32,197 nucleotides of DNA from an uncultured bacterium (GTDB taxonomy: Bacteria > Acidobacteriota > Thermoanaerobaculia > Multivoradales > J023), in NCBI GenBank assembly GCA_937948815.1, contig CALFAM010000297.1:1-32197 (forward strand), written 5' to 3'. Positions 15,682 through 22,993 of the stretch are shown piece by piece. Each line of letters begins with the position of its first letter. Position 1 is the first letter of the stretch. The notes below the pieces were generated by a model. The model made no database searches, was not told where the DNA came from, and saw nothing but the letters and a program-made list of their open reading frames with translations. The translations under genes and the position numbers were made by a program.

Positions 15682-17163
15682 ATGCGTGAAGTGAGATGTG
15701 ACGTGCTGGTGGTCGGCGCAGGACCCGCGGGGCTGGCGGCGGCCGCGGCCGCGGCCGAAGGCGGTCAGTCAGTCATCGTGCTCGACGAAAACCCTCATCT
15801 GGGCGGTCAGATTTGGCGTCCGCAAGCGGCAGAAGCCAACCAACCAAGCCGGTCGGTTTCGCCGCGCGCGGCGGCAGCACCGCCCTCCGCGCACGCTCAT
15901 CGCCGCGCACATGCTTGGCACCAGCGAGCCCAGAAACGCGGCGTGATCTTCGAGACGGGCATGACTCTCTTCGACGCTCCCCGGACTGACCACCTCTTGG
16001 CGGTCGACGCTGCCGGCCAGGCGTCCGCGTTCTCGGCCCAACAGGTCATTCTCGCCACCGGCGCCGCCGAACGCTTCTTGCCGTTTCCCGGCTGGACCCT
16101 GCCCGGCGTCATGGGCGTCGGTGGCCTGCAAGCCATGGTCAAGGGAGGCATGGCGGTGCGGGGCAAGCGGATCCTGCTTGCCGGCACTGGCCCCTTGCTG
16201 CTCGCGGTCGCGGCCTTCCTGCTCGACCACGGCGCCCACGTCGTCGGCATTGCCGAACAAGCATCGCGCGCCGCCGTGCGGAGGTTTGGGACGAGCCTGT
16301 GGCGGCATCCGAACAAGCTCGTTCAGGCTGCGCGCCTCTTCACACGCTTGCGCGCGGTGCCGCTGCTCCACGATGCATGGCCAACACAGGCCGAGGGGTT
16401 CGGCCGCGTCGAGCAGGTCCGGGTAGCCGCCGGCGACCGCTGCCAGGAATTCGACGTCGATCTTCTGGCTTGCGCGTTCGGACTCGTGCCGCGCACCGAG
16501 CTCGCGCGGCTGATGGGCTGTGCAACCCAGAGCCACATCGACGGAGAGATCGTCGCGGTCGACCGCTGGCAGCGCACCACGGTCGCCACCGTTTGGTGTG
16601 CCGGCGAGCCCACCGGCATCGGCGGCGTCGACCTGGCAGTCGCCGAAGGCTTGGTTGCCGGGTACGCTGCCTCTGGCGCCTTCAAACGCGCGGGTCGCGC
16701 CGCACGCCGACGCGACCGTGCACGGGCGTTTGCCGAGCGTCTCGATCGCGCCTACGCGCTGCGACCGGCGCTGCGTGCGCTGCCGACCGACGCCACGGTG
16801 GTGTGTCGCTGTGAGGACGTCACCTGGCAAGCGATACGCGCGCAGCCGACCATCCGCCAGGCCAAGCTTCAAACCCGCTGCGGCATGGGTCCTTGCCAGG
16901 GCCGAATCTGCGGCCCAGCCCTCGCCTTTCTGACCCGCGCCACCCCTGCGGCGCCAGGGACGGCCACACAGACGACCACGCGGCCGACTGCGGCAACCAC
17001 TTCGAGCCACGCGGCCGGGCCGAGCACGGGCTGGACCGGCGATCGCGTGCGCCCGCCGCTGGTACCGGTCGCCGTCAACGTCTTGATCGGTGCCGGCCAG
17101 GCACCTTTAGCGAACCATCAACCATCACCCGCTCCATCACGACACCAGGAGATCTCCCTATGA
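15682..17163 (+). CDS. D-hydroxyproline dehydrogenase, FAD/NAD(P)-fold subunit with BFD-like 2Fe-2S site
   Basis: 493 residues from ATG 15682. A first Rossmann motif, VGAGPAG, is at residues 11-17. A second, LLAGTGPLLLA, is at about 165-175, as in pyridine-nucleotide-disulphide-type oxidoreductases; ATGAAERFLPFPGWTLPGVMG is the usual inter-domain segment. Cys375, Cys377, Cys400 and Cys405 (CRCED ... RCGMGPCQGRICGP) form the bacterioferritin-associated-ferredoxin-type cluster site. The same architecture is seen in the alpha subunits of HcnB-like and hydroxyproline dehydrogenases. A long Thr/Ala/Pro-rich insert (about 425-450) separates the cluster from the conserved RPPLVPV end, and about 25 further residues follow. 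Its stop overlaps the next ATG (17160). Confidence 0.88.
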   Translation: MREVRCDVLVVGAGPAGLAAAAAAAEGGQSVIVLDENPHLGGQIWRPQAAEANQPSRSVSPRAAAAPPSAHAHRRAHAWHQRAQKRGVIFETGMTLFDAPRTDHLLAVDAAGQASAFSAQQVILATGAAERFLPFPGWTLPGVMGVGGLQAMVKGGMAVRGKRILLAGTGPLLLAVAAFLLDHGAHVVGIAEQASRAAVRRFGTSLWRHPNKLVQAARLFTRLRAVPLLHDAWPTQAEGFGRVEQVRVAAGDRCQEFDVDLLACAFGLVPRTELARLMGCATQSHIDGEIVAVDRWQRTTVATVWCAGEPTGIGGVDLAVAEGLVAGYAASGAFKRAGRAARRRDRARAFAERLDRAYALRPALRALPTDATVVCRCEDVTWQAIRAQPTIRQAKLQTRCGMGPCQGRICGPALAFLTRATPAAPGTATQTTTRPTAATTSSHAAGPSTGWTGDRVRPPLVPVAVNVLIGAGQAPLANHQPSPAPSRHQEISL

Positions 17164-18047
17164 AGTGGCAAGGCGTCATGCCCGCCATCACCACACCGTT
17201 CACGGACGACGGTGCGATCGACCATCCCTTTGTCACCCGCCACGTTCAGTGGCTGATCGATCACGACTGCACGGGGATCGTGCCATGCGGCTCCCTGGGC
17301 GAAGGCGCGACTCTGGATCCCGAAGAGAAAGTCGACCTGATGCACACATGCGTCGAGGCGGTCTCCGGGCGTGTGCCCGTCGTTCCGGGGATCGCAGCCG
17401 GCAGCACCCGAAGGGCAGTCTGGCTCGCCCAACAGGCACAAGAGGTCGGTTGCCGCGGCCTGATGGTGTTGCCGCCCTACGTTCACAAAGGGCCTGATTC
17501 GGAGATCGCCCGACACTTCGAAGCCGTGCTCGGGGCCACAGATCTTCCCTGCATGCTCTACAACAATCCAATTGCCTACGGCTTCGACGCCAGCCCGTCG
17601 TTCATTGGCGACCTGGCCGAGCGCTTCCCGAATTTGCAAGCGGTCAAGGAGTCGAGTGGTGACGTCCGCCGCGTCTCGGCCGTGCGCGCGCTGCTCGGCG
17701 ACCGTCTGGCCCTCTTCGCTGGCCTCGACGATATGGTCGTCGAAGCCGTGACCATGGGTGCTTCCGGTTGGATCGCCGGCCTGGTCAACGCCCTGCCAGA
17801 AGAATCGGTCCGACTCTTCAAGCTGGCCCAGGCTGGCAAACACGAAGAAGCGTTCGCGCTTTATCGCTGGTTCTTGCCGCTGCTCCGCCTCGACACGGTG
17901 CCGGAATTCGTGCAGTGGATCAAGCTGGTACAGACCGAGGTCGATATGGGCAACGAGACCGTCCGTCTTCCCCGCGAGCCGATCTCCGGCCCGCTTCGCG
18001 ATCAGACCCTGACGATGATCCGCACGCAGTTGGGGGCCCAGCGATGA
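17160..18047 (+). CDS. lhpC: 1-pyrroline-4-hydroxy-2-carboxylate deaminase (DapA/NAL family)
   Basis: 295 residues, the usual size of a DapA-type TIM barrel. AGGAG stands 8 nt before ATG 17160, which overlaps the previous stop. The family motif CGSLGEGATL lies near residue 43; Tyr134 (MLYNNPIAYG) and Schiff-base Lys163 (LQAVKESSGD) are the catalytic pair. The enzyme removes ammonia from 1-pyrroline-4-hydroxy-2-carboxylate, giving alpha-ketoglutarate semialdehyde. By sequence alone it could be a dihydrodipicolinate synthase or another aldolase of the family. Its place between the dehydrogenase genes and a semialdehyde dehydrogenase makes the deaminase assignment much more likely. It overlaps the next gene by 4 bp. 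Confidence 0.92.
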   Translation: MKWQGVMPAITTPFTDDGAIDHPFVTRHVQWLIDHDCTGIVPCGSLGEGATLDPEEKVDLMHTCVEAVSGRVPVVPGIAAGSTRRAVWLAQQAQEVGCRGLMVLPPYVHKGPDSEIARHFEAVLGATDLPCMLYNNPIAYGFDASPSFIGDLAERFPNLQAVKESSGDVRRVSAVRALLGDRLALFAGLDDMVVEAVTMGASGWIAGLVNALPEESVRLFKLAQAGKHEEAFALYRWFLPLLRLDTVPEFVQWIKLVQTEVDMGNETVRLPREPISGPLRDQTLTMIRTQLGAQR

Positions 18048-19690
18048 TCGAGACCAACACCAACCCCATCCCGGCCGAGGCCATGATCACCGGTTCTCAG
18101 CTCCTCGGTCGCCGATCGGACGCCCAAAGCGCGGACGGCGCGACGCCTGCCACGGACGCAGAGGTCGCGACGTTTCAGGCGATTCAGCCGGACACCGGCA
18201 CCACGTTTCCCGAGCTGTTTCACGAGGCCAGCGACGACGAGATCGATCGTGCAATGACCCTTGCCGCGGCTGCGCATCCGCACTTCGAGCAGGCTGGGCG
18301 TCACCGGCGCGCGGCGCTGCTGGAGGCCATTGCCCAGGAAATCGAGGACCTCGGCGCACCTTTGCTGGAACGTGCCAGTGGCGAAACCGGTCTACCGCTG
18401 GCCCGACTCGAAGGCGAGCGAGGGCGGACATGCGGTCAGCTTCGCCTCTTTGCCCAGGTGATTCGAGACGGCAGCTACCTCGACCTGCGCATCGACCATG
18501 CGGATCCAGAGCGGCAGCCGATCCCGAAACCGGATCTGCGCACGATGCAGCGCGCGCTCGGGCCCGTCGTGGTTTTCGGCGCCAGCAACTTTCCGCTCGC
18601 CTTCTCGGTCGCGGGAGGCGACACGGCCTCGGCGCTCGCCGCGGGTTGCCCGGTCGTGGTCAAGGCGCACCCTCATCACCCTGGAACGTCAGAAATGGTC
18701 GGGCGGGCGATCCTCCGCGCCGTCCGTGGGCTCGATCTCCCTGAAGGCACCTTCTCGCTCGTTCAGGGGCGCGGACACCAGGTCGGCGCTGCGCTGGTGC
18801 AGCATCCCGACACGCGGGCGGTCGGATTCACGGGGTCGCTGACCGGCGGACGTGCCCTCTTCGATCTGGCCAACCAGCGCCCGAACCCGATTCCGGTGTA
18901 TGCCGAGATGGGCAGCACCAACCCAGTCTTCCTCCTGCCTCGACAGCTCGCGTCCAGTGCCGAGGATCTCGCCAGCGGGCTGGCGGCCTCGATCACCCTG
19001 GGCGCGGGGCAGTTCTGCACCAATCCCGGCATCGTTGTATTCGTTTCGAGCAGCCAGGCGGATGTCTTGACCCGCGCGCTTACCGAGCACCTTCAGAAGC
19101 TTCCCTCGGCCACCATGCTGCATGCGGGCATCCGCTCCGGCTTCGAAGCCGGGGTCGCCGAGGCCGTCAATCAGCCCGGCGTCGAGACGCTGGTTCGGAA
19201 TGAGAATCCGGGCCGCTGCGGCGTACGACCGACCCTGTTGGGGCTCAGCGCGAGCACGTTCTTGCAGCAGCGCGTCTTGCACGAAGAGGTCTTCGGACCT
19301 TGCACGATGCTCGTGGCATGCCAAGACCGTGACGAGATGCTCGCGGTCGCAGCCAGCCTGGTGGGGCAGCTCACCGCCACGGTTCACGGAACAGACCAGG
19401 ACCTCGCGGCAACCGGTGAGTTGTTGGAGATCCTGACCCAGCGCGTCGGGCGTCTGCTCTTCGGCGGCTACCCCACCAGCGTCGAGGTCACGGACGCCAT
19501 GGTTCACGGCGGTCCCTATCCGGCAACCACCCACAGCCAGTCGACCTCTGTGGGCACGGCAGCCATTCGCCGCTTCACACGGCCGGTTTGCTGGCAGAAC
19601 GCGCCGGCCTCGGCGTTGCCCGAAGTGCTCCGAGACGATGCACCCGCCGGGCTTCGGCGCCTCGTCGACGGTACCTGGACCACGTCCTAG
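18044..19690 (+). CDS. lhpG: Alpha-ketoglutarate semialdehyde (2,5-dioxovalerate) dehydrogenase
   Basis: 548 residues. Catalytic Cys325 (GAGQFCTNPG), general base Glu288 (VYAEMGSTNPV) and oxyanion Asn182 (GASNFPLAFS) are all present. The form of these motifs, with MGSTNP and GQFCTNPG, is that of the 2,5-dioxovalerate dehydrogenase branch of the aldehyde dehydrogenases. It oxidises alpha-ketoglutarate semialdehyde to 2-oxoglutarate with NAD(P)+, feeding carbon from hydroxyproline into the TCA cycle. The N-terminus has about 40 residues ahead of the usual 'ATFQAIQPDTG' start. ATG 18044 overlaps the deaminase stop (ATGA). It is the last gene of the operon, followed 22 bp later by a terminator hairpin. 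A remnant of a similar C-terminus occurs at 28937-29008. Confidence 0.95.
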   Translation: MIETNTNPIPAEAMITGSQLLGRRSDAQSADGATPATDAEVATFQAIQPDTGTTFPELFHEASDDEIDRAMTLAAAAHPHFEQAGRHRRAALLEAIAQEIEDLGAPLLERASGETGLPLARLEGERGRTCGQLRLFAQVIRDGSYLDLRIDHADPERQPIPKPDLRTMQRALGPVVVFGASNFPLAFSVAGGDTASALAAGCPVVVKAHPHHPGTSEMVGRAILRAVRGLDLPEGTFSLVQGRGHQVGAALVQHPDTRAVGFTGSLTGGRALFDLANQRPNPIPVYAEMGSTNPVFLLPRQLASSAEDLASGLAASITLGAGQFCTNPGIVVFVSSSQADVLTRALTEHLQKLPSATMLHAGIRSGFEAGVAEAVNQPGVETLVRNENPGRCGVRPTLLGLSASTFLQQRVLHEEVFGPCTMLVACQDRDEMLAVAASLVGQLTATVHGTDQDLAATGELLEILTQRVGRLLFGGYPTSVEVTDAMVHGGPYPATTHSQSTSVGTAAIRRFTRPVCWQNAPASALPEVLRDDAPAGLRRLVDGTWTTS

Positions 19691-19712
19691 AACGCATCGT
19701 CGGCCCGAGCTT

Positions 19713-19755
19713 GGCGCCCGCCCGCGTTCGTTCTGAACCGGGCCGGGCGCCTTTT
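19713..19755 (+). terminator. Intrinsic terminator of the hydroxyproline operon
   Basis: GGCGCCCG (19713-19720) pairs with CGGGCGCC (19744-19751). The stem continues with CCCG (19721-19724) against CGGG (19739-19742) across one bulged base, and TTTT follows at 19752-19755. The 12-pair GC-rich stem starts 22 nt after the stop codon of the semialdehyde dehydrogenase gene. It separates this operon from the permease gene downstream. Confidence 0.8.
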
Positions 19756-19787
19756 CGATTTCGCGGTAACCTTTCCCGCATCGCAAC

Positions 19788-19808
19788 GTAGAAGTCTACA
19801 TAGGTAGA
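19788..19808. promoter_or_regulatory. Possible operator upstream of the ADOP tandem pair
   Basis: GTAGA-AG-TCTAC (19788-19799) is an interrupted palindrome, followed by a further GTAGA at 19804-19808. It lies about 105 bp before the permease start in an AT-richer patch after the terminator. PadR proteins bind short inverted repeats, and a PadR gene lies inside this locus, so it could be the target. The repeat is short and the link is weak. Confidence 0.3.
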
Positions 19809-19912
19809 GAACGACTGAACGGGGCGAGGAAAACCATCGTGAGAACGAACGTGAGCTTGCCAGCATGGGCGTCCGGCTGCGGCGGCGACTCCATTTCGAG
19901 GAAGGCCTGAGC

Positions 19913-22594
19913 GTGCCCTCGCGAAGGCGTCGCCTGGCATGGTGCTCGCGCTGGTTGCGTCTTCTGGCACCCCTGGTACCGGCATCCCGACGCCGAGACT
20001 GGCTCGCGGAGTGGCAGGCAGAGCTGGCATGCCGGGTCGACGCACCACAGTCTTCGCACGACCATCCGCCAATCGGCTGGCACCTCGCCCGTGATGCGTC
20101 AGGGGCGCTGCTCGATGCCTTGTGGCTGGCCTATGAACCGTGGAGCTCCGACCCGATGCTCGAAGATCTTCGCCACGCCTGGCGCACGCTGACGCGCCAT
20201 CCGGCCTTTACGGTTGGGGCCGTTCTCACCCTCGCGATCGGAATCGGCGTCACTACGGCGATCATGGCGGCTGTCGACGTCGTCTTGGTTCGGCCGCTTC
20301 CCTACCCCGAGCCCGATCGTCTCGTCGCGCTCTGGGAATCGAACCCCGAATACGGTTCACGACCGAACAACGCGGCACCGGCCAACGTGCTCGACTGGCG
20401 CGAGCAAAGCGTCACGCTGGACGATGTCGCCTTCCGTCGACACGCCCCGAGAGCACGGATCCTCGACGCAGGATCGAAGGAAGCGGTTCGCGCCAGCGGC
20501 CTGGCGGTGAGCGGAAATTTCTTCGACGTGCTCGGCGTGGCACCCACCCTTGGCCGCGCACTCGTCTGGGATGAGACCTGGGAAACCGACACAACGGGCA
20601 TCGTGCTCGATCACGACTTCTGGCAGCGCGCCTTCGGTGGTCGTACCGATGCGGTCGGCCGCTCGATTCGGATCGATGGCCTACCGGGAGTCGTCGTCGG
20701 CATCATGCCCGCGCGCTTCGAGACGCCGGGTGGAAAGGTCGACTTCTGGCACGGTCTCGCCTGGGATCCAGGCGATCGCGACGCCCTCTCGTTCCGCAGC
20801 TGGCACTTTCTCTGGCCCATTGCCCGCCTCGCGCCGGGCGTGACCCTGCCGCAAGCCCGGGCCGAGCTCGACGTCATTTCCCGCCGCCTGGGCACCGCGC
20901 ATCCGGACACCAACGCCCACGTGACGGTCGGCATCACGCCCTTGCACGCGTGGCAAACGGGCGACACCCGACGCCCCTTGCTGGTGCTGCTCGGAGCCGT
21001 TGCCATCGTGCTTCTGATCGCGTGCGCGAATGTGGCCAACCTGCTGTTGGTTCGGGCAGCCCAGCGCGGACGCGAGATGACGGTACGTCGCGCACTCGGC
21101 GCGGACCGCTTGCGGCTGTCACGTCAGCTGTTCGCCGAAGGGTTGCTCCTCGCTGTGGCCGCAGGGGCTGTGGGCGTGATCAGCGCCCGTGGGATGGTCA
21201 TCGCCATCAAGGCCCTGGCACCTGAGGGTCTACCAAGACTGGCCGACATCGCCGTCGACACCAGAGTCATCCTGCTCGCCGGAGGACTGGCCCTGATGTC
21301 GACGCTCCTTTTCGCACTCGCGCCAGCCTGGATCGGCGCCCGCGGTGGCGCCGTTCTACGAACCCGCGGCGACGAACCGAGCAGCAGGCAAGGAAATCGC
21401 GCACGCAGCGTGTTGGTGATCGCCGAGGTCGCCTTGGCGCTCGCGCTGATGGTCGGGCTAGGGCTCCTTTCACGCAGCCTGCAAGCCCTCTACGAAGTGG
21501 ATCTCGGGTTCACGCCCGACCACGTGCTGGCGGTGAAGGTCGAGCTTCCGACAGCCATGTTTCCGGGCAGCGATTCGACCTCCAGTACCGCCCGGCGTGC
21601 CAGCCTGTTTGCCCAGCTGGAGGCCGATGTCCGTGCCCTTCCCGGGGTCGAAGCCCTCGCCTCGGCTTCCGGCCTTCCGGTTACCGGACAGCGCTGGCTC
21701 ACCGACTATGCGATCGCAGGCCGACCACGGGAAGCGTTCGGCCTCGGCGTTGGCCATGTCAACGTCTCACCAGGGTTCTTCAGAACGTTGGAAACACCGT
21801 TGTTCCAGGGACGCGACTTCACATCGGCCGACGGTTCCAACAGCGAGAGCGTGATCGTCGTCAACGAGACCTGGGTACGGGAAGCCTTCCCAAACGGCGG
21901 CAGTCCGCTCGGCGCCCAGGTGATGTTCGACCGCTACCCGGACGCGGAATCACAGTGGTTCACGGTCGTCGGTGTGGTCGGCGATATTCGCCACGAGAAT
22001 GTGGGCGCACCGCCGCGGGCCATGGTCTATCAATCGATTCTTCGAGACCACTCGAGCTACCGCTATCTGACCATCCGGACCGAAAGTGACCCAGCGGTCC
22101 TGGTCCCCGCCATCCGCGAGACCGTTCAGGCGCTCGATCCCGCTCTGCCCTTGATGGAAGTCACGACGTTCGAGTCCTTGGTGACGGAGTCGGTCGCCAT
22201 GGAACGCCTGGTCACCCTGCTGCTCGCAGTCTTTGGACTGGTCGCAACGCTGCTGGCCATGATCGGAACGTACGGCACCATTGCCTTCGTCACCAACCAA
22301 CGCCAGCGCGAGCTGGCCATTCGGGCCGCAGTCGGTGCCAGCCGCTTCGACTTGACGCGTTTGGTCATCGTCCGCGGCCTGCGATGGATCGGACTTGGAC
22401 TGCTCGCCGGCCTTGCGCTCGCCGCGATCGGTTCCCGCTTCCTCGGCAGCCTTCTCTTCGAAGTCGGCGCTGGGGATCCGATGACCTACGCGATGTTCGC
22501 AAGCCTCTTGGCACTCGCTGGTCTCGTTGCCTGCTGGCTGCCCGCTCGCCGGGCCGCGCGGCGGGATCCGTCTGCCACGCTCCGAGCCGACTGA
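19913..22594 (+). CDS. ADOP-family MacB/FtsX-like permease (tandem copy 1)
   Basis: 893 residues from GTG 19913. This start is preferred over ATG 19865 for two reasons. GAGGAAGG ends 7 nt upstream, and the protein then lines up from its first residue with the neighbouring paralogue (RWLRLLAPLVPASRRRDWL against RWLRVLAPLVPAARRREWL). Residues 1-80 form a short cytoplasmic prefix region, different from that of the 1528 gene. TM1 is at about 100-126; a MacB-like periplasmic core and a first FtsX block (LLIACANVANLLLVRAAQ, REMTVRRALGADRLR) follow. A second core and block (LLAMIGTYGTIAFVTNQ, RELAIRAAVGASRFD) end in DPSATLRAD. Close similarity to 22994-25726 along its whole length shows a tandem duplication. 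Substrate and ATPase partner are unknown. Confidence 0.92.
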   Translation: MPSRRRRLAWCSRWLRLLAPLVPASRRRDWLAEWQAELACRVDAPQSSHDHPPIGWHLARDASGALLDALWLAYEPWSSDPMLEDLRHAWRTLTRHPAFTVGAVLTLAIGIGVTTAIMAAVDVVLVRPLPYPEPDRLVALWESNPEYGSRPNNAAPANVLDWREQSVTLDDVAFRRHAPRARILDAGSKEAVRASGLAVSGNFFDVLGVAPTLGRALVWDETWETDTTGIVLDHDFWQRAFGGRTDAVGRSIRIDGLPGVVVGIMPARFETPGGKVDFWHGLAWDPGDRDALSFRSWHFLWPIARLAPGVTLPQARAELDVISRRLGTAHPDTNAHVTVGITPLHAWQTGDTRRPLLVLLGAVAIVLLIACANVANLLLVRAAQRGREMTVRRALGADRLRLSRQLFAEGLLLAVAAGAVGVISARGMVIAIKALAPEGLPRLADIAVDTRVILLAGGLALMSTLLFALAPAWIGARGGAVLRTRGDEPSSRQGNRARSVLVIAEVALALALMVGLGLLSRSLQALYEVDLGFTPDHVLAVKVELPTAMFPGSDSTSSTARRASLFAQLEADVRALPGVEALASASGLPVTGQRWLTDYAIAGRPREAFGLGVGHVNVSPGFFRTLETPLFQGRDFTSADGSNSESVIVVNETWVREAFPNGGSPLGAQVMFDRYPDAESQWFTVVGVVGDIRHENVGAPPRAMVYQSILRDHSSYRYLTIRTESDPAVLVPAIRETVQALDPALPLMEVTTFESLVTESVAMERLVTLLLAVFGLVATLLAMIGTYGTIAFVTNQRQRELAIRAAVGASRFDLTRLVIVRGLRWIGLGLLAGLALAAIGSRFLGSLLFEVGAGDPMTYAMFASLLALAGLVACWLPARRAARRDPSATLRAD

Positions 22595-22682
22595 CACACT
22601 GGGATCGCGCTGCCACGAACCGTCTACGCAACCATGTCAAGAGCACCCATTCGACTCCAACCTACCCGGGACTGAGATCGCG

Positions 22683-22991
22683 ATGAGAATCACCGTCACC
22701 ACCGGCGCCATCCTGCAGGCATTGGCCTCTGGTTGCCGCTATGGCTTCGACCTGATGGACGCCACCGGCCTTCCGAGCGGTACGGTGTATCCGGCGCTGC
22801 GACGCCTGGAACGACAGGAGCTGGTGCGCTCGAGTTGGGAGTCTGCCGAGCGGGCGCTCGCCTCAGGACGTCCGCGACGGCGCTACTACACGTTGAGTGC
22901 CGAGGGAGAGGCCGCCCTGGCGACCGCCATTGAGCGCTTCCCGCTGCTACGGGGCGCCGGAATCGGAGCGGCCCGCCCGGCGGAGTCCTGA
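22683..22991 (+). CDS. PadR-family transcriptional regulator
   Basis: 102 residues: a minimal PadR winged helix with little of the usual C-terminal dimerisation helix. The recognition region reads GAILQALASGCRYGFDLMDA, then GLPSGTVYPALRRLERQELV, and the wing is RPRRRYYTLSAEGEAAL, all typical of PadR. Such genes often directly precede ADOP permease genes in Acidobacteriota. Here the stop is followed after 2 bp by the ATG of the next permease, so the two are translationally coupled. It lies between two permease copies and may repress one or both in response to a small molecule or envelope stress; the ligand is unknown. ATG 22683 begins the conserved fold; no strong ribosome-binding site is seen. 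Confidence 0.92.
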   Translation: MRITVTTGAILQALASGCRYGFDLMDATGLPSGTVYPALRRLERQELVRSSWESAERALASGRPRRRYYTLSAEGEAALATAIERFPLLRGAGIGAARPAES

Positions 22992-22993
22992 TC

